Below, one piece after another: positions 17,901-25,513 of a DNA stretch of 49,713 nt. Position 1 is the first letter of the stretch, and each line of letters starts with the position of its first letter. Below the pieces are notes generated by a model. It saw only the letters and a program-made list of their open reading frames with translations, had not been told where the DNA came from and searched no databases. The translations under genes and the position numbers were made by a program. The stretch comes from an uncultured Lachnospiraceae bacterium (GTDB lineage Bacteria; Bacillota; Clostridia; Lachnospirales; Lachnospiraceae), in contig CAJUIP010000001.1 in the NCBI GenBank assembly GCA_910586315.1, forward strand, positions 1 through 49,713. Direction: 5' to 3'.

Positions 17901-18197
17901 ATGGTTACGGTGAGTGTAAAACAGCTTGTATCTGCGATTGAGGAGGCGGATGCTTTTAAGTTGCCTGATATGAACAGGGGTACCCGGTATCTTTATGAGA
18001 GGATTTACGGGCGGCTGTCAGAAGGCAGGGATGTCCGTCTGTCGGAAGTGGATTTCGGCAGTTTTGAAGCGGACGACATAGATTCCATACGGGAGCTGTA
18101 TTCAGAGACTTTGGAGGAAAATGTAAGGAAGGCGGATTCGCTGGCGCATATTTTACAGAATATACCGCCACATACTTCCGTTTCCGCATTTGTATAG
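17901..18197 (+). CDS. Hypothetical acidic protein
   Basis: A 98-residue acidic, mainly helical protein of unknown family. GGAGG lies 7 nt before ATG 17901. The gene starts 19 bp after the methyltransferase and overlaps or abuts the next gene. Its small size and position beside the E2-like gene make it a candidate partner or modifier, though no C-terminal glycine pair is present (it ends SAFV). Confidence 0.5.
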   Translation: MVTVSVKQLVSAIEEADAFKLPDMNRGTRYLYERIYGRLSEGRDVRLSEVDFGSFEADDIDSIRELYSETLEENVRKADSLAHILQNIPPHTSVSAFV

Positions 18198-18201
18198 GGG
18201 T

Positions 18202-18780
18202 ATGGATATGGTCATAGACGGGTTTGATGAAATACTGAATACCCTTTACATTGCCAAAAGGCTCTATGATATGGGCAGGTATGAGGTGGCGGAGGCGAAC
18301 TTCTTTGACATAGTGGATTATGATGTCTATTACGAAAATATGTATGGGCTGATAGAAAATATCTTTGAAAACTGTTACGGCCAGTATTATGAAAAGCATG
18401 GCATGGAAATCCATGTGCTGTCAGACCCGGTGATCGTCGATTTCTGCGTACTGGCAGGCAAATATGGAAAAGCCCATAAAATTCCTGATGAGCAGAATCC
18501 GTACATCCAGGAGGCAAGACAGGAAATAGGGAGGCGCTTAAATTTCTCATACTGTCTTGACTGGAGGTTCATGGTTCATACGGAACCGAAACGCCCGTTT
18601 CACAGCAGGATCGGCGTATTTATCTATCAGGATGATTATGTTGACCTGGGGTGGCTGGCCTACGGGCTGGTTGAAATCTATGAATGGTTTTCGGATGCCT
18701 GTATGCAGCTGAGGGATATTTTACAGAAAAAGAAGGCAGACATTGTGAAGCTTCCGGGAGAGGAGGTGATGGCGGCATGA
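18202..18780 (+). CDS. Hypothetical protein upstream of E2-like gene
   Basis: A ~192-residue protein rich in Tyr, Asp and Glu, mostly helical by eye, with no family I recognise. ATG 18202 (or ATG 18208) is more likely than the TTG 18190 that overlaps the previous stop; the ribosome-binding site is weak, so coupling to the preceding gene is likely. Its 3' end contains the GGAGGTGAT used by the E2-like gene, and the two overlap by an ATGA. Confidence 0.55.
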   Translation: MDMVIDGFDEILNTLYIAKRLYDMGRYEVAEANFFDIVDYDVYYENMYGLIENIFENCYGQYYEKHGMEIHVLSDPVIVDFCVLAGKYGKAHKIPDEQNPYIQEARQEIGRRLNFSYCLDWRFMVHTEPKRPFHSRIGVFIYQDDYVDLGWLAYGLVEIYEWFSDACMQLRDILQKKKADIVKLPGEEVMAA

Positions 18781-19439
18781 GTGAAACGGTCATCCGGATC
18801 AGCGACGACGGCAGGGTTATGGTGGAACGGGATTCAGGGGGTATTAAAAGTTTCAAACAGATTGCCCCGGATACTCTAGTAAAATGCATTGATAAGAGCA
18901 TGGTCCGAGGGGCTGTCCGTACCGGGCTGCTTCCAAAAAACTGTGTATCGGTCGGCATATACGATGATGGGAGCAGGGACGCTGTGCTGCTCTATACGGA
19001 AGGAAGGGCGGATATCAGTTATTTTGGCACGGAGTATAAAAACTTTCCCCTGCCGTATCTGGTATTCGGGTTTAGGCTGTCGGGGGAAGGGCGCATAAGT
19101 GCCTGCAGGCTTGGCGTGGTGGAAAACAGTGACAGGTTAAAACCGGATACAAAAATGTACCATTACCCGCTGTCAAATGTCAGCGGTTTTCATCTCTGCA
19201 CAGGGAATAATACATTTCCAAAATGCGAAAGCCTGCATACCCTGGCAAGCCTGCCCTACTATATCATGGCGATGCCGAACAATAATGACCACTTTAACCA
19301 TTCCCTGAATAAGCCGGGGCTGGAAATGCGGGATCTGCTGGAACTGTTAAAGGACAAGGAACCGGCATTTTATTACAGTGACGTGCTGTTACCAAGCGGG
19401 AGGGTTTTGAATGAGTTCATTGAAGGAAGGAGCGGTTGA
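18777..19439 (+). CDS. PRTRC-B / prokaryotic E2-like protein
   Basis: A 220-residue protein matching the PRTRC-B (Prok-E2 family D) pattern. The key segment is YHYPLSNVSGFHLCTGNN (about residues 128-145). The Cys in LCTGNN (C141) is placed like the E2 active cysteine after a His-Pro-type flap, and is followed by the helical LASLPYYIMAMPNNNDHFN typical of the family. GGAGGTGAT lies 9 nt before ATG 18777, which overlaps the upstream stop; an in-frame ATG at 18684 has no such site. It would receive a modifier from the ThiF-like E1 and transfer it to a target. Thioester chemistry is inferred from family membership. Confidence 0.72.
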   Translation: MSETVIRISDDGRVMVERDSGGIKSFKQIAPDTLVKCIDKSMVRGAVRTGLLPKNCVSVGIYDDGSRDAVLLYTEGRADISYFGTEYKNFPLPYLVFGFRLSGEGRISACRLGVVENSDRLKPDTKMYHYPLSNVSGFHLCTGNNTFPKCESLHTLASLPYYIMAMPNNNDHFNHSLNKPGLEMRDLLELLKDKEPAFYYSDVLLPSGRVLNEFIEGRSG

Positions 19440-19662
19440 TACAGATATGTTTACAGCAAAAGCAATGATACACAGCCTGAAGGCACAGGATGAGGCAGTG
19501 ATACTGCACGAGAAAGGCAGCAACGATGTTATCGCCGAGTATAAAGGGAAACGCTGCACGGCGATATACAATCCGTTTGTCGGATTATTCTACGTTGACG
19601 ATATTTATGGCATACTGCCGGATCAGCACAGATGCCCTGTATGCGGGGAATATGTAGCTTAA
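19411..19662 (+). CDS. Small protein with C-terminal CPVCG motif
   Basis: An 83-residue protein with short beta-strand-like stretches (AVILHEKG, VIAEYKGKRCTAIYN, GLFYVDDIYGI) and a terminal HRCPVCGEYV that could bind zinc with C49 or another cysteine. ATG 19411 has GGGAGGG 6 nt upstream and overlaps the E2-like gene by 29 nt; ATG 19447 is a possible internal start. Being the last gene before the folded region, of ubiquitin-like size and beta-rich, it was considered as the modifier, but its C-terminus is not Gly-Gly-like. Confidence 0.5.
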   Translation: MSSLKEGAVDTDMFTAKAMIHSLKAQDEAVILHEKGSNDVIAEYKGKRCTAIYNPFVGLFYVDDIYGILPDQHRCPVCGEYVA

Positions 19663-19680
19663 CCAGTAGAAATTTTGTAA

Positions 19681-19811
19681 CTACTCAGCACAGGATAGCG
19701 CATTTACTGCGCTATCCGTACGAAAACGTAGAGACTGCGAGAGCAATCCCCATTGGCGAAGCCAATTTTCATGGGATTGCGGCGTATCTGCGAGGGTACT
19801 GAGCGGATACG
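19681..19811 (+). ncRNA. Highly structured intercistronic region (RNA candidate)
   Basis: Four consecutive perfect stems fill this gap between the JAB-E1-E2 genes and the Rad52-type gene. GGATAGCGC/GCGCTATCC (19693-19701 with 19709-19717); TACG-AAAA-CGTA (19719-19730); GCAATCCC/GGGATTGC (19743-19750 with 19773-19780) enclosing ATTGGC-GAA-GCCAAT (19752-19766); CGTATC/GATACG (19783-19788 with 19806-19811). CTCAG (19684-19688) can pair with CTGAG (19799-19803) in the last loop, giving a possible pseudoknot. CTGCGAG occurs twice. No T run follows, so it is not a simple terminator. It could be a structured RNA, a cis-regulator of the Rad52-type gene, or a single-strand origin. Confidence 0.5.
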
Positions 19812-19843
19812 AAATTTTAACCAAAGGAAGGAGATTAAAAAGC

Positions 19844-20755
19844 ATGAATTATGAGGAAATCATCAGACGGTTGCGCGAGCCGTTCAATGGCAGGGAGATT
19901 GAGTGGAAGATCCAGGTTACTTCACAGGATAAGCAGAGGGGCATGGCTGTGGCTTATATGGATGCCCGTGCTGTCCAGAAAAGACTGGATGAAACAGTCG
20001 GGCCGTTCAACTGGAAAAACGTATACTCCCTGTGGCATGACAATTCCCAGATTTGCGGCATCAGTATCTTTTACGATGAACGGAAGGAGTGGGTGACAAA
20101 ATTTGACGGTGCGGAGAACAGCGATTTTGAGCCGATCAAGGGCGGACTGTCGGATTCCTTCAAGCGTGCCGCAAGCGTCTGGGGCATCGGGCGTTATCTG
20201 TATGAAATGGAAGGGATATGGGTGGAGATTGAAGCCCGCGGGAAATCCTTTTTGATCAAACAGAATGAATATGTCAGGCTGGAGAGGGAATACAATGCCA
20301 TGCTGAACCGGATATTCGGAGCAAGGCAGGCCCAGCAGGGAAATCCTTCCGGGCAGGCACCGGCGGCGAATACCAGACAGACACAGGCAGCATCTGTATC
20401 AAATGCAAGGCAGGCGCAGACAGCATCCGCAGCAAATGCCAGACAGACGCAGGCAACGCCAGCGGCAAACAGCAGACAGGCACAGGCTGCGCAGGCAACG
20501 AATACAGTAGCGAATGCAGGACAGGCTGCGGCATCCCCGGCTTATGATTATCAAGTCCGTTCTATCAGGCCGTCAGGGAAATCTAGCCAGTTTTTGGAGA
20601 TGGTTGACCGGAGAGGCGGTGTGGTGAAAGCTTACATCAGGGCTACAGACCAGTCGATTAAGGCGGGCGCCTGCCTGAATAACGTGCAGATTGAGAAAAA
20701 GAATGGGAATTACGGCGAGTACAATCTCATCAGCGCCTACCAGCTGGCGGCATAA
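19844..20755 (+). CDS. Rad52/Rad22-family single-strand annealing protein
   Basis: A 303-residue protein. Residues 1-155 match the Rad52/Rad22 annealing domain: RLREPFNGREIEWK, GPFNWKNVYSLW, DGAENSDFEPIKGGLSDSFKRAASVWGIGRYLYE with the conserved GLSDSFKRAA segment. Residues 176-219 are four 11-residue NxRQxQ repeats forming a flexible linker. The C-terminal ~70 residues look beta-rich and may be an OB-like or protein-binding tail. AAGGAAGGAG precedes ATG 19844. It probably anneals complementary strands during element replication or recombination together with the downstream SMC-like ATPase. Confidence 0.8.
   Translation: MNYEEIIRRLREPFNGREIEWKIQVTSQDKQRGMAVAYMDARAVQKRLDETVGPFNWKNVYSLWHDNSQICGISIFYDERKEWVTKFDGAENSDFEPIKGGLSDSFKRAASVWGIGRYLYEMEGIWVEIEARGKSFLIKQNEYVRLEREYNAMLNRIFGARQAQQGNPSGQAPAANTRQTQAASVSNARQAQTASAANARQTQATPAANSRQAQAAQATNTVANAGQAAASPAYDYQVRSIRPSGKSSQFLEMVDRRGGVVKAYIRATDQSIKAGACLNNVQIEKKNGNYGEYNLISAYQLAA
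20369..20500 (+). repeat. Four 33-bp tandem repeats in Rad52-type gene
   Basis: Four imperfect 33-bp units encode NTRQTQAASVS, NARQAQTASAA, NARQTQATPAA and NSRQAQAAQAT. The units sit in the linker between the annealing domain and the C-terminal tail, where length variation between strains would be tolerated. Confidence 0.75.
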
Positions 20756-20817
20756 ACGATGATTCGGAGAGGGGGCGTAACATTCCCCCTTTCCTTTTGA
20801 AAGGAATGACAGCATTT

Positions 20818-22677
20818 ATGAAGAAGATGAATGGTTTTACGATTACAAGGCTGGCCCTTACCGGATTCAAATGCTTTGAGGATACCGTTACCTTTGACTT
20901 TGGGGATATGACTTTCATTACGGCTTCCAACGGGCAGGGGAAATCAAGCATTGCCGACGCAATAGCTTTTGCATTTGTGGGTACGCCTTTCTTTGGCGAC
21001 AAGGGGCTGGATCGGCTGCAGAATAAGAATATGCAGGAAATGACGGTAAGCGTGGATTTTGTGGATGATAAAGGGAAATCCCATAACCTGACTAGGACAA
21101 GGAAACGTGACACGGTGATCGCCTATGACGGGATTACTGTCAGGCAGTCAGATTTAAACAAGGTTTTTGGGGGAAAGGATGTGTTCCTCTCCATCCTGAA
21201 TCCCTTATATTTTATCAATGTGCTTGGCGAGAGTGGAAAAGGGATGCTTGAAAAGCTCCTGCCGGTTGTAAAGCATGAGGACGTAATGGAGGCACTACCC
21301 GCATCCTCACAGGGGATCCTGGCAGATAAACCGTTGCTTTCACCGGAGGTGTTCATCAAAAACCGCAGGAGTGAACTGAAAGAGCTGAATGACACGCTTA
21401 TCAGCTACAGGGGGCAGAAGGAGCTTCAGGATTTCCAGCGTGAGGAGCGCACTGCGAAACTGGAGGAACTGAAAGCATCCGTTGATGATATTTCCTCTGA
21501 ACTGGAAGAACTTTCTATGTTCCGTGATGAAGGACGGAATCCGGAGGAAGAAAAAAGGACGCTGGAAGAACTGCGCAGACAACGTGCAGCCCTGCTCTCT
21601 GAAGCGTCAGACAGCAATGAGGACAAAGCCATGCAGGAGCTTTTGAGAGAGATAAAAGAGACGGAAAAATCCATAGCAAAGCAGTCTGCACAGCAGTACC
21701 AGTCATCCTTTACGGCACAGATTGCTGAAGCGGAGGCGCAGCTTAATGCCCTGCGTGGAGAATTCAACAGGCAGAAAAATGCGTTCGTGGATATTACAGT
21801 AGGGCATCAGTGTCCGGTATGCGGTACGGTGGTGACGGAAGAAAATGCCGCAGCCGTGAAGGAAGAAATGCAGAAAAAGCTGTCGGCGATTGTTGATAAG
21901 GGGAACCCGGTAAAAAGTGCCCTGATTGCCGCCAGAGCAGATGAAAACACTGCACGGGAGGCATTTGACAGGCAGAAAGCGGAGACGCTTGAAAAGGAAA
22001 ATCATAAACTGTCAGAACTGAACCAGCGACTTCAGGAGATGAATGTCGCAAGGGAGCTGGACAGGGAGGATTATTCGGAAAGGCTTTCGGAGCTTGAAAG
22101 TAAAATAAGTGAACAGGAAAACAGCATCAAAAATGGAAGGTGGTCAGAAGAACAGTCCGGGCGGTTCAGTGAGCTGTGCGAAAAGAAGAAGGAGATTGAA
22201 GCACAGATGAAAGCTCTGGATAGCATGGAGGAGTATGATTACGCAAGGCTCATTGCAGAGACGGAGACAGAGATTGCCCAGACAAAAAGGCTGATAAATG
22301 AAGTCATCCTGTATATGGCAAAGCGTGTGGAGCTGATGTTAGATGGGTTAAAGATGGGCAGTACCGAGATTGTCCTTACGGAACTTGTGAAAACTACCGG
22401 GGAGATCAAGGACTGTTTCCGCTTTTCCTATGAGGGGCGGGAATACAAATGTCTGTCCCTTTCGGAGCAGGTGCGTGCCGGACTGGATGCCGCCATGCTG
22501 ATCCAGAGGCTTTCCGGGCGGAATTATCCGATATTTGTGGATAATGGGGAAAGTATCTGTACCTTCGGCAAAGCGAAGCCCTCCAGCCAGGTGATGGTTG
22601 CCAGGGTTGCCAACGGACAGACGCTGCAGGTCACTTATAGGAATAGAGATCATGCGGAGCAGAGAAAAGCGGCATAA
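20818..22677 (+). CDS. SMC/SbcC-like AAA ATPase with zinc hook
   Basis: A ~619-residue ABC-type DNA-repair ATPase. It opens ITRLALTGFKCFEDTVTF, then Walker A SNGQGKSS (37-44). Two coiled-coil arms flank CPVC near residue 332, a zinc-hook dimerisation motif. The C-terminus has a signature-like LSLSEQVRAGLD (about 545) and a Walker B-like YPIFVDNGES (about 570) in which Asn follows the Asp where most relatives have Glu nearby. ATG 20818 is the most plausible start (AAAGGA upstream at 12 nt); ATG 20806 is alternative. Likely acts on DNA ends or forks with the Rad52-type protein encoded 62 bp upstream. Length is short of SbcC (about 1000 residues), closer to RecF/RecN-like element proteins. Confidence 0.75.
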   Translation: MKKMNGFTITRLALTGFKCFEDTVTFDFGDMTFITASNGQGKSSIADAIAFAFVGTPFFGDKGLDRLQNKNMQEMTVSVDFVDDKGKSHNLTRTRKRDTVIAYDGITVRQSDLNKVFGGKDVFLSILNPLYFINVLGESGKGMLEKLLPVVKHEDVMEALPASSQGILADKPLLSPEVFIKNRRSELKELNDTLISYRGQKELQDFQREERTAKLEELKASVDDISSELEELSMFRDEGRNPEEEKRTLEELRRQRAALLSEASDSNEDKAMQELLREIKETEKSIAKQSAQQYQSSFTAQIAEAEAQLNALRGEFNRQKNAFVDITVGHQCPVCGTVVTEENAAAVKEEMQKKLSAIVDKGNPVKSALIAARADENTAREAFDRQKAETLEKENHKLSELNQRLQEMNVARELDREDYSERLSELESKISEQENSIKNGRWSEEQSGRFSELCEKKKEIEAQMKALDSMEEYDYARLIAETETEIAQTKRLINEVILYMAKRVELMLDGLKMGSTEIVLTELVKTTGEIKDCFRFSYEGREYKCLSLSEQVRAGLDAAMLIQRLSGRNYPIFVDNGESICTFGKAKPSSQVMVARVANGQTLQVTYRNRDHAEQRKAA

Positions 22678-22713
22678 TCACAGGGATGGAAATTTGTCCC
22701 TAAAACGACCATT

Positions 22714-22808
22714 ATTGGAACTGATTTTCTGGAATAAAAATACCTTTTGAAATCAGGCGGTTTTGAGGGATATTTTGTTCCAGAACCCGTTCCAGAATCT
22801 ATGTTCCG
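22714..22808. promoter_or_regulatory. GTTCCAGAA motif cluster (possible res site)
   Basis: GTTCCAGAA occurs at 22777-22785 and 22789-22797, exactly 12 bp apart. The inverse TTCTGGAA is at 22727-22734, with partial copies TTGGAAC (about 22716) and GTTCCG (about 22803). Clustered direct and inverted motifs immediately upstream of a serine resolvase fit a recombination (res) site or an autoregulatory operator. Confidence 0.35.
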
Positions 22809-22853
22809 ACTGCCATACGTTATTGGGACATTATTTTATGGAAGGAATAGAAC

Positions 22854-23402
22854 ATGAAAAACTATATATTGGGATATGCAAGGGTATCCACGGAATCCCA
22901 GAACCTGGACAGGCAGCTTGATGCTTTGGAAAAGTACGGCGTGGAAATGATTTACAATGAGAAGATGACAGGAACGAAAAAAGACCGTCCCGAGCTGTTG
23001 AAACTGCTCGACCGGGTGACGGATGGGGATACTGTCGTGGTGGAATCTCTGTCACGCCTTGGACGGAGTACCAAAGACCTGATAGAGCTGACAGAACTGT
23101 TCCAGTCGAAGGGCGTGCATCTGGTATCATTGAAAGAGAATGTTGATACATCCACTTCCACCGGAAAACTGCTGTTTACCCTTATGAGCGCCATTGCCCA
23201 GTTTGAGAGGGATACGATTGCCGACCGTACAAGAGAGGGGCTGCGGTCCGCAAGGGCAAGAGGAAGGATGGGAGGCAGACCGAAAGCAAATCCTGATCAG
23301 GTTAAAAAAGCTGTGAAGCTTTACCATACCGGGCTGTATTCCATTAAGGAGATTGAGGAACTGACAGGAGTTAAAAAGTCTACGCTTTACAGAAACTTAT
23401 AG
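22854..23402 (+). CDS. Serine resolvase/invertase
   Basis: A 182-residue small serine recombinase. The catalytic serine is in YARVSTESQNLDRQ (residue ~11), followed by the family hallmarks SRLGRSTKDL, the FTLMSAIAQFERD helix, and a C-terminal helix-turn-helix (PDQVKKAVKLYHTGLYSIKE to KKSTLYRNL). Length is normal for Tn3/Hin-type resolvases. GGAAGG lies upstream of ATG 22854. Likely resolves multimers of an excised or plasmid form; the upstream motif cluster may be its site. Confidence 0.9.
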   Translation: MKNYILGYARVSTESQNLDRQLDALEKYGVEMIYNEKMTGTKKDRPELLKLLDRVTDGDTVVVESLSRLGRSTKDLIELTELFQSKGVHLVSLKENVDTSTSTGKLLFTLMSAIAQFERDTIADRTREGLRSARARGRMGGRPKANPDQVKKAVKLYHTGLYSIKEIEELTGVKKSTLYRNL

Positions 23403-23416
23403 GAGGGATTCTGTTT

Positions 23417-24007
23417 ATGATTAAAAAATTAAAGCCGATCCATGCAAGGGCAGTAATTGAAACACGCCGTCCAAAGGGGCTTTTCTATGTATATGAAAAC
23501 GATGTTTATGTTGGGATTGACAATTCTGCTGGTCATGCATGGGTTGAGGAATTTGCCAGCCTGCGGCAGTGCAAAGAATGGCTGCGTAATCCGTGGGTGA
23601 CGGTGTCGTCAATGGAGCCGGAAGGAAACAGAATGTCAAGAATTACCCAGCCGGAGGAACTGCTGGTTGCTGCCATGAGGCAGGGGATAAGGATGGATAT
23701 CCGTGAAGCCGACATTGTGCTTGGCTATCAGGAGGGTCACGATTATTGCCTGATGGCAAATGACGAAGGATGGACAGTAAGACACGATGAGCAAGATGGA
23801 ACAGACTATAGTGAAGATATGCCCTATTCTATCAAGGATGCCGTTATGTTCTGCCAAGAAATGAATGGGGAACTGTTACGGGAGAATGAATCCCAGAGTG
23901 TTCCAGACATAGGTTATCTGGGTAGGCTGCGGAAAGATGAACAAATCTTTGATGCGTCGATTGCAAAAATTGTTGTTAAGTCTAATCAATATATGGAGGC
24001 AGCATGA
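23417..24007 (+). CDS. Hypothetical element protein
   Basis: A 196-residue protein. The first ~60 residues (YVYENDVYVGIDNSAGHAWVE, then FASLRQCKEWL) look like a small alpha/beta domain seen in accessory element proteins; the rest is acidic. Function unknown. AGGAGG lies before ATG 23417, 14 bp after the resolvase stop, and the end overlaps the next gene by an ATGA, so resolvase and following genes likely form one transcript. Confidence 0.5.
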   Translation: MIKKLKPIHARAVIETRRPKGLFYVYENDVYVGIDNSAGHAWVEEFASLRQCKEWLRNPWVTVSSMEPEGNRMSRITQPEELLVAAMRQGIRMDIREADIVLGYQEGHDYCLMANDEGWTVRHDEQDGTDYSEDMPYSIKDAVMFCQEMNGELLRENESQSVPDIGYLGRLRKDEQIFDASIAKIVVKSNQYMEAA

Positions 24008-24237
24008 GAAATAGTTTAATTCAAAAAGAAATGATTTCTGCAGGACAGCAAAATGATTTGGTGATGAAATTCAAAGTGACGATTATTGAAACATTGAAGA
24101 TGACTGTTGATGTGGAAACCGAGAATCAAGAGCAAGCAGAACAGATAGTGGATAGTAAATGGAGGAGAGGCGAGTACATTCTTGATGCAGATAATTTTAT
24201 GGGCGTAGAGTTTGAAGCATTCCCGGCAGACATATAG
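24004..24237 (+). CDS. DpnD/PcfM-family protein
   Basis: A 77-residue protein whose C-terminal ~50 residues (FKVTIIETLKMTVDVE, QAEQIVDSKWRRGEYILDADNF, VEFEA) match the DpnD-PcfM domain found in conjugative and mobilizable elements of Firmicutes. The molecular role of the family is unclear. GGAGG lies 7 nt before ATG 24004, which overlaps the previous stop; ATGs at 24031 and 24064 are alternatives. Confidence 0.7.
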   Translation: MRNSLIQKEMISAGQQNDLVMKFKVTIIETLKMTVDVETENQEQAEQIVDSKWRRGEYILDADNFMGVEFEAFPADI

Positions 24238-24460
24238 GGGGATAACTTTTCAGCCTTCATTTTTCCAGTACAATAGCTTTGGTAAGAAAACGGTATATAT
24301 TTGGAGATTTTATAGAAACACTTTCAGAAGTATAATCTGATGTACCACCAATGGTTAACGGGAACAGTTCTGTAGATTATGTTTCCGTAAAAATTCCGAT
24401 ATAAAGTGCCTCCCGATACAACTGTTTTGTAAAAAATATTTGCAGAGGTGGCAGATTATT
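24238..24460 (+). promoter_or_regulatory. Intergenic region with candidate promoter
   Basis: A perfect TATAAT at 24331-24336 is preceded 17 bp upstream by a weak TTTTAT (24308-24313). It would serve the possible Rep gene at 24461. No terminator or gene is evident in the rest of this 223-bp gap. Confidence 0.35.
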
Positions 24461-25438
24461 ATGAATCTAAATCAGATATTAGAGCTGTCTATGGTATTGG
24501 ACAGTGAACATTTTCAGAAAGTTTTTAACAATGCATACAAAGGGAATGATTATATGAATGAAAAAGGGAAGGAATACATTGATCAGTCTTTAAGTTCCAA
24601 AGGGATAACCGTTATCTATAGGGACAGCCAGTACAAAAAGAAGGTACGGCTGATTGCCAACACATACCTGCTGGATGATGTGTTTGATACAGACAAGCTG
24701 ATTCGAAAGCTGGAGAAACGGATTACAGAATATTTTAACGGCAAATACCAGATAGATGATTTTGTGTTATCAGGGATGAACCTTGTTGCAGATATTGATG
24801 TTGGTACCCGGACAAATGCTTTGGCATACCTGAAAGTTTTTCAGAGGATTGGCAGAGTGAAAGGTTTCTCTTCGGCCAGCTATGAATGCTTTGATGATAA
24901 TGCCAGCTTTTGTCTGAGCGGGAACAGTAATAGTATTGACTTTTTACTTTATGATTTAGAAATGGCAGTTATGCGCCAATGTAAAAGCAGGGAGACAGAC
25001 TGGAAGAAATGGAAACCCATAAAAGGAGTTCTTCGAGCAGAAGTGCGCTTAATGAAGCCAAAGACAATCCGGACTTACACGGATGCAGTTGATATATCCG
25101 AGCAGATTGCAGACATACTGAAAGATTGCAACAATATTTTTATGGATACCTTCACGCAGATTATCCCATTTGGAGATTTTTATAAAAAGGATAAGGCCGC
25201 AGAAGTTATTCGCAAAGAGGTCGCTGACAGCATTATGAGAAGAAGAATGCTCCGACTTTTAGCGCTGATTCCGACGAAGAAGTCACTCCACTTGGCTCAA
25301 AAGGCTATGAACTGCCGGAATGTGGAGAAAATAATGGGTTCATTTGCAAAAATTAATTTGTCGCCTGTCACGATAAGTAAACGGCATAATACGAAATATC
25401 TGGAAAATTTTTATACATACCTTTTAGATGGAGAATAA
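24461..25438 (+). CDS. Possible rolling-circle replication initiator
   Basis: A 325-residue protein. The pattern ADIDVGTRTNALAYLKVFQRIG, later SIDFLLYDLEMAVM, then GVLRAEVRLMKP resembles phage gene II/X and plasmid Rep_trans-type initiators, which have a D-rich strand, a YDK.E segment and an LRxExR strand. A catalytic tyrosine cannot be assigned by eye. ATG 24461 is chosen because GAGGTGG lies about 10 nt upstream; the longer frame from TTG 24440 lacks one. Its place between resolvase and mobilisation genes fits plasmid-like replication of the excised element. Confidence 0.4.
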   Translation: MNLNQILELSMVLDSEHFQKVFNNAYKGNDYMNEKGKEYIDQSLSSKGITVIYRDSQYKKKVRLIANTYLLDDVFDTDKLIRKLEKRITEYFNGKYQIDDFVLSGMNLVADIDVGTRTNALAYLKVFQRIGRVKGFSSASYECFDDNASFCLSGNSNSIDFLLYDLEMAVMRQCKSRETDWKKWKPIKGVLRAEVRLMKPKTIRTYTDAVDISEQIADILKDCNNIFMDTFTQIIPFGDFYKKDKAAEVIRKEVADSIMRRRMLRLLALIPTKKSLHLAQKAMNCRNVEKIMGSFAKINLSPVTISKRHNTKYLENFYTYLLDGE

Positions 25439-25476
25439 ACTGAATGCAAAAATCATTATGAACTGTTTAAGAGATA

Positions 25477-25513
25477 AGGGTAACTGAAAAGGCAGTTACC
25501 CTAACGATTTTTT
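25477..25513. terminator. Bidirectional terminator
   Basis: AGGGTAACTG (25477-25486) pairs perfectly with CAGTTACCCT (25493-25502), followed by ATTTTTT to 25513. It sits between two convergent genes and includes the end of the minus-strand gene. Confidence 0.8.

Noticed and set aside
19681..19811. Region as tRNA or known riboswitch
   Set aside because: Helix order does not fit a cloverleaf and I recognise no riboswitch core; kept as an unidentified structure.
20369..20500. 33-bp tandem repeat as a CRISPR array
   Set aside because: Units are contiguous without spacers and stay in frame in the Rad52-type gene.
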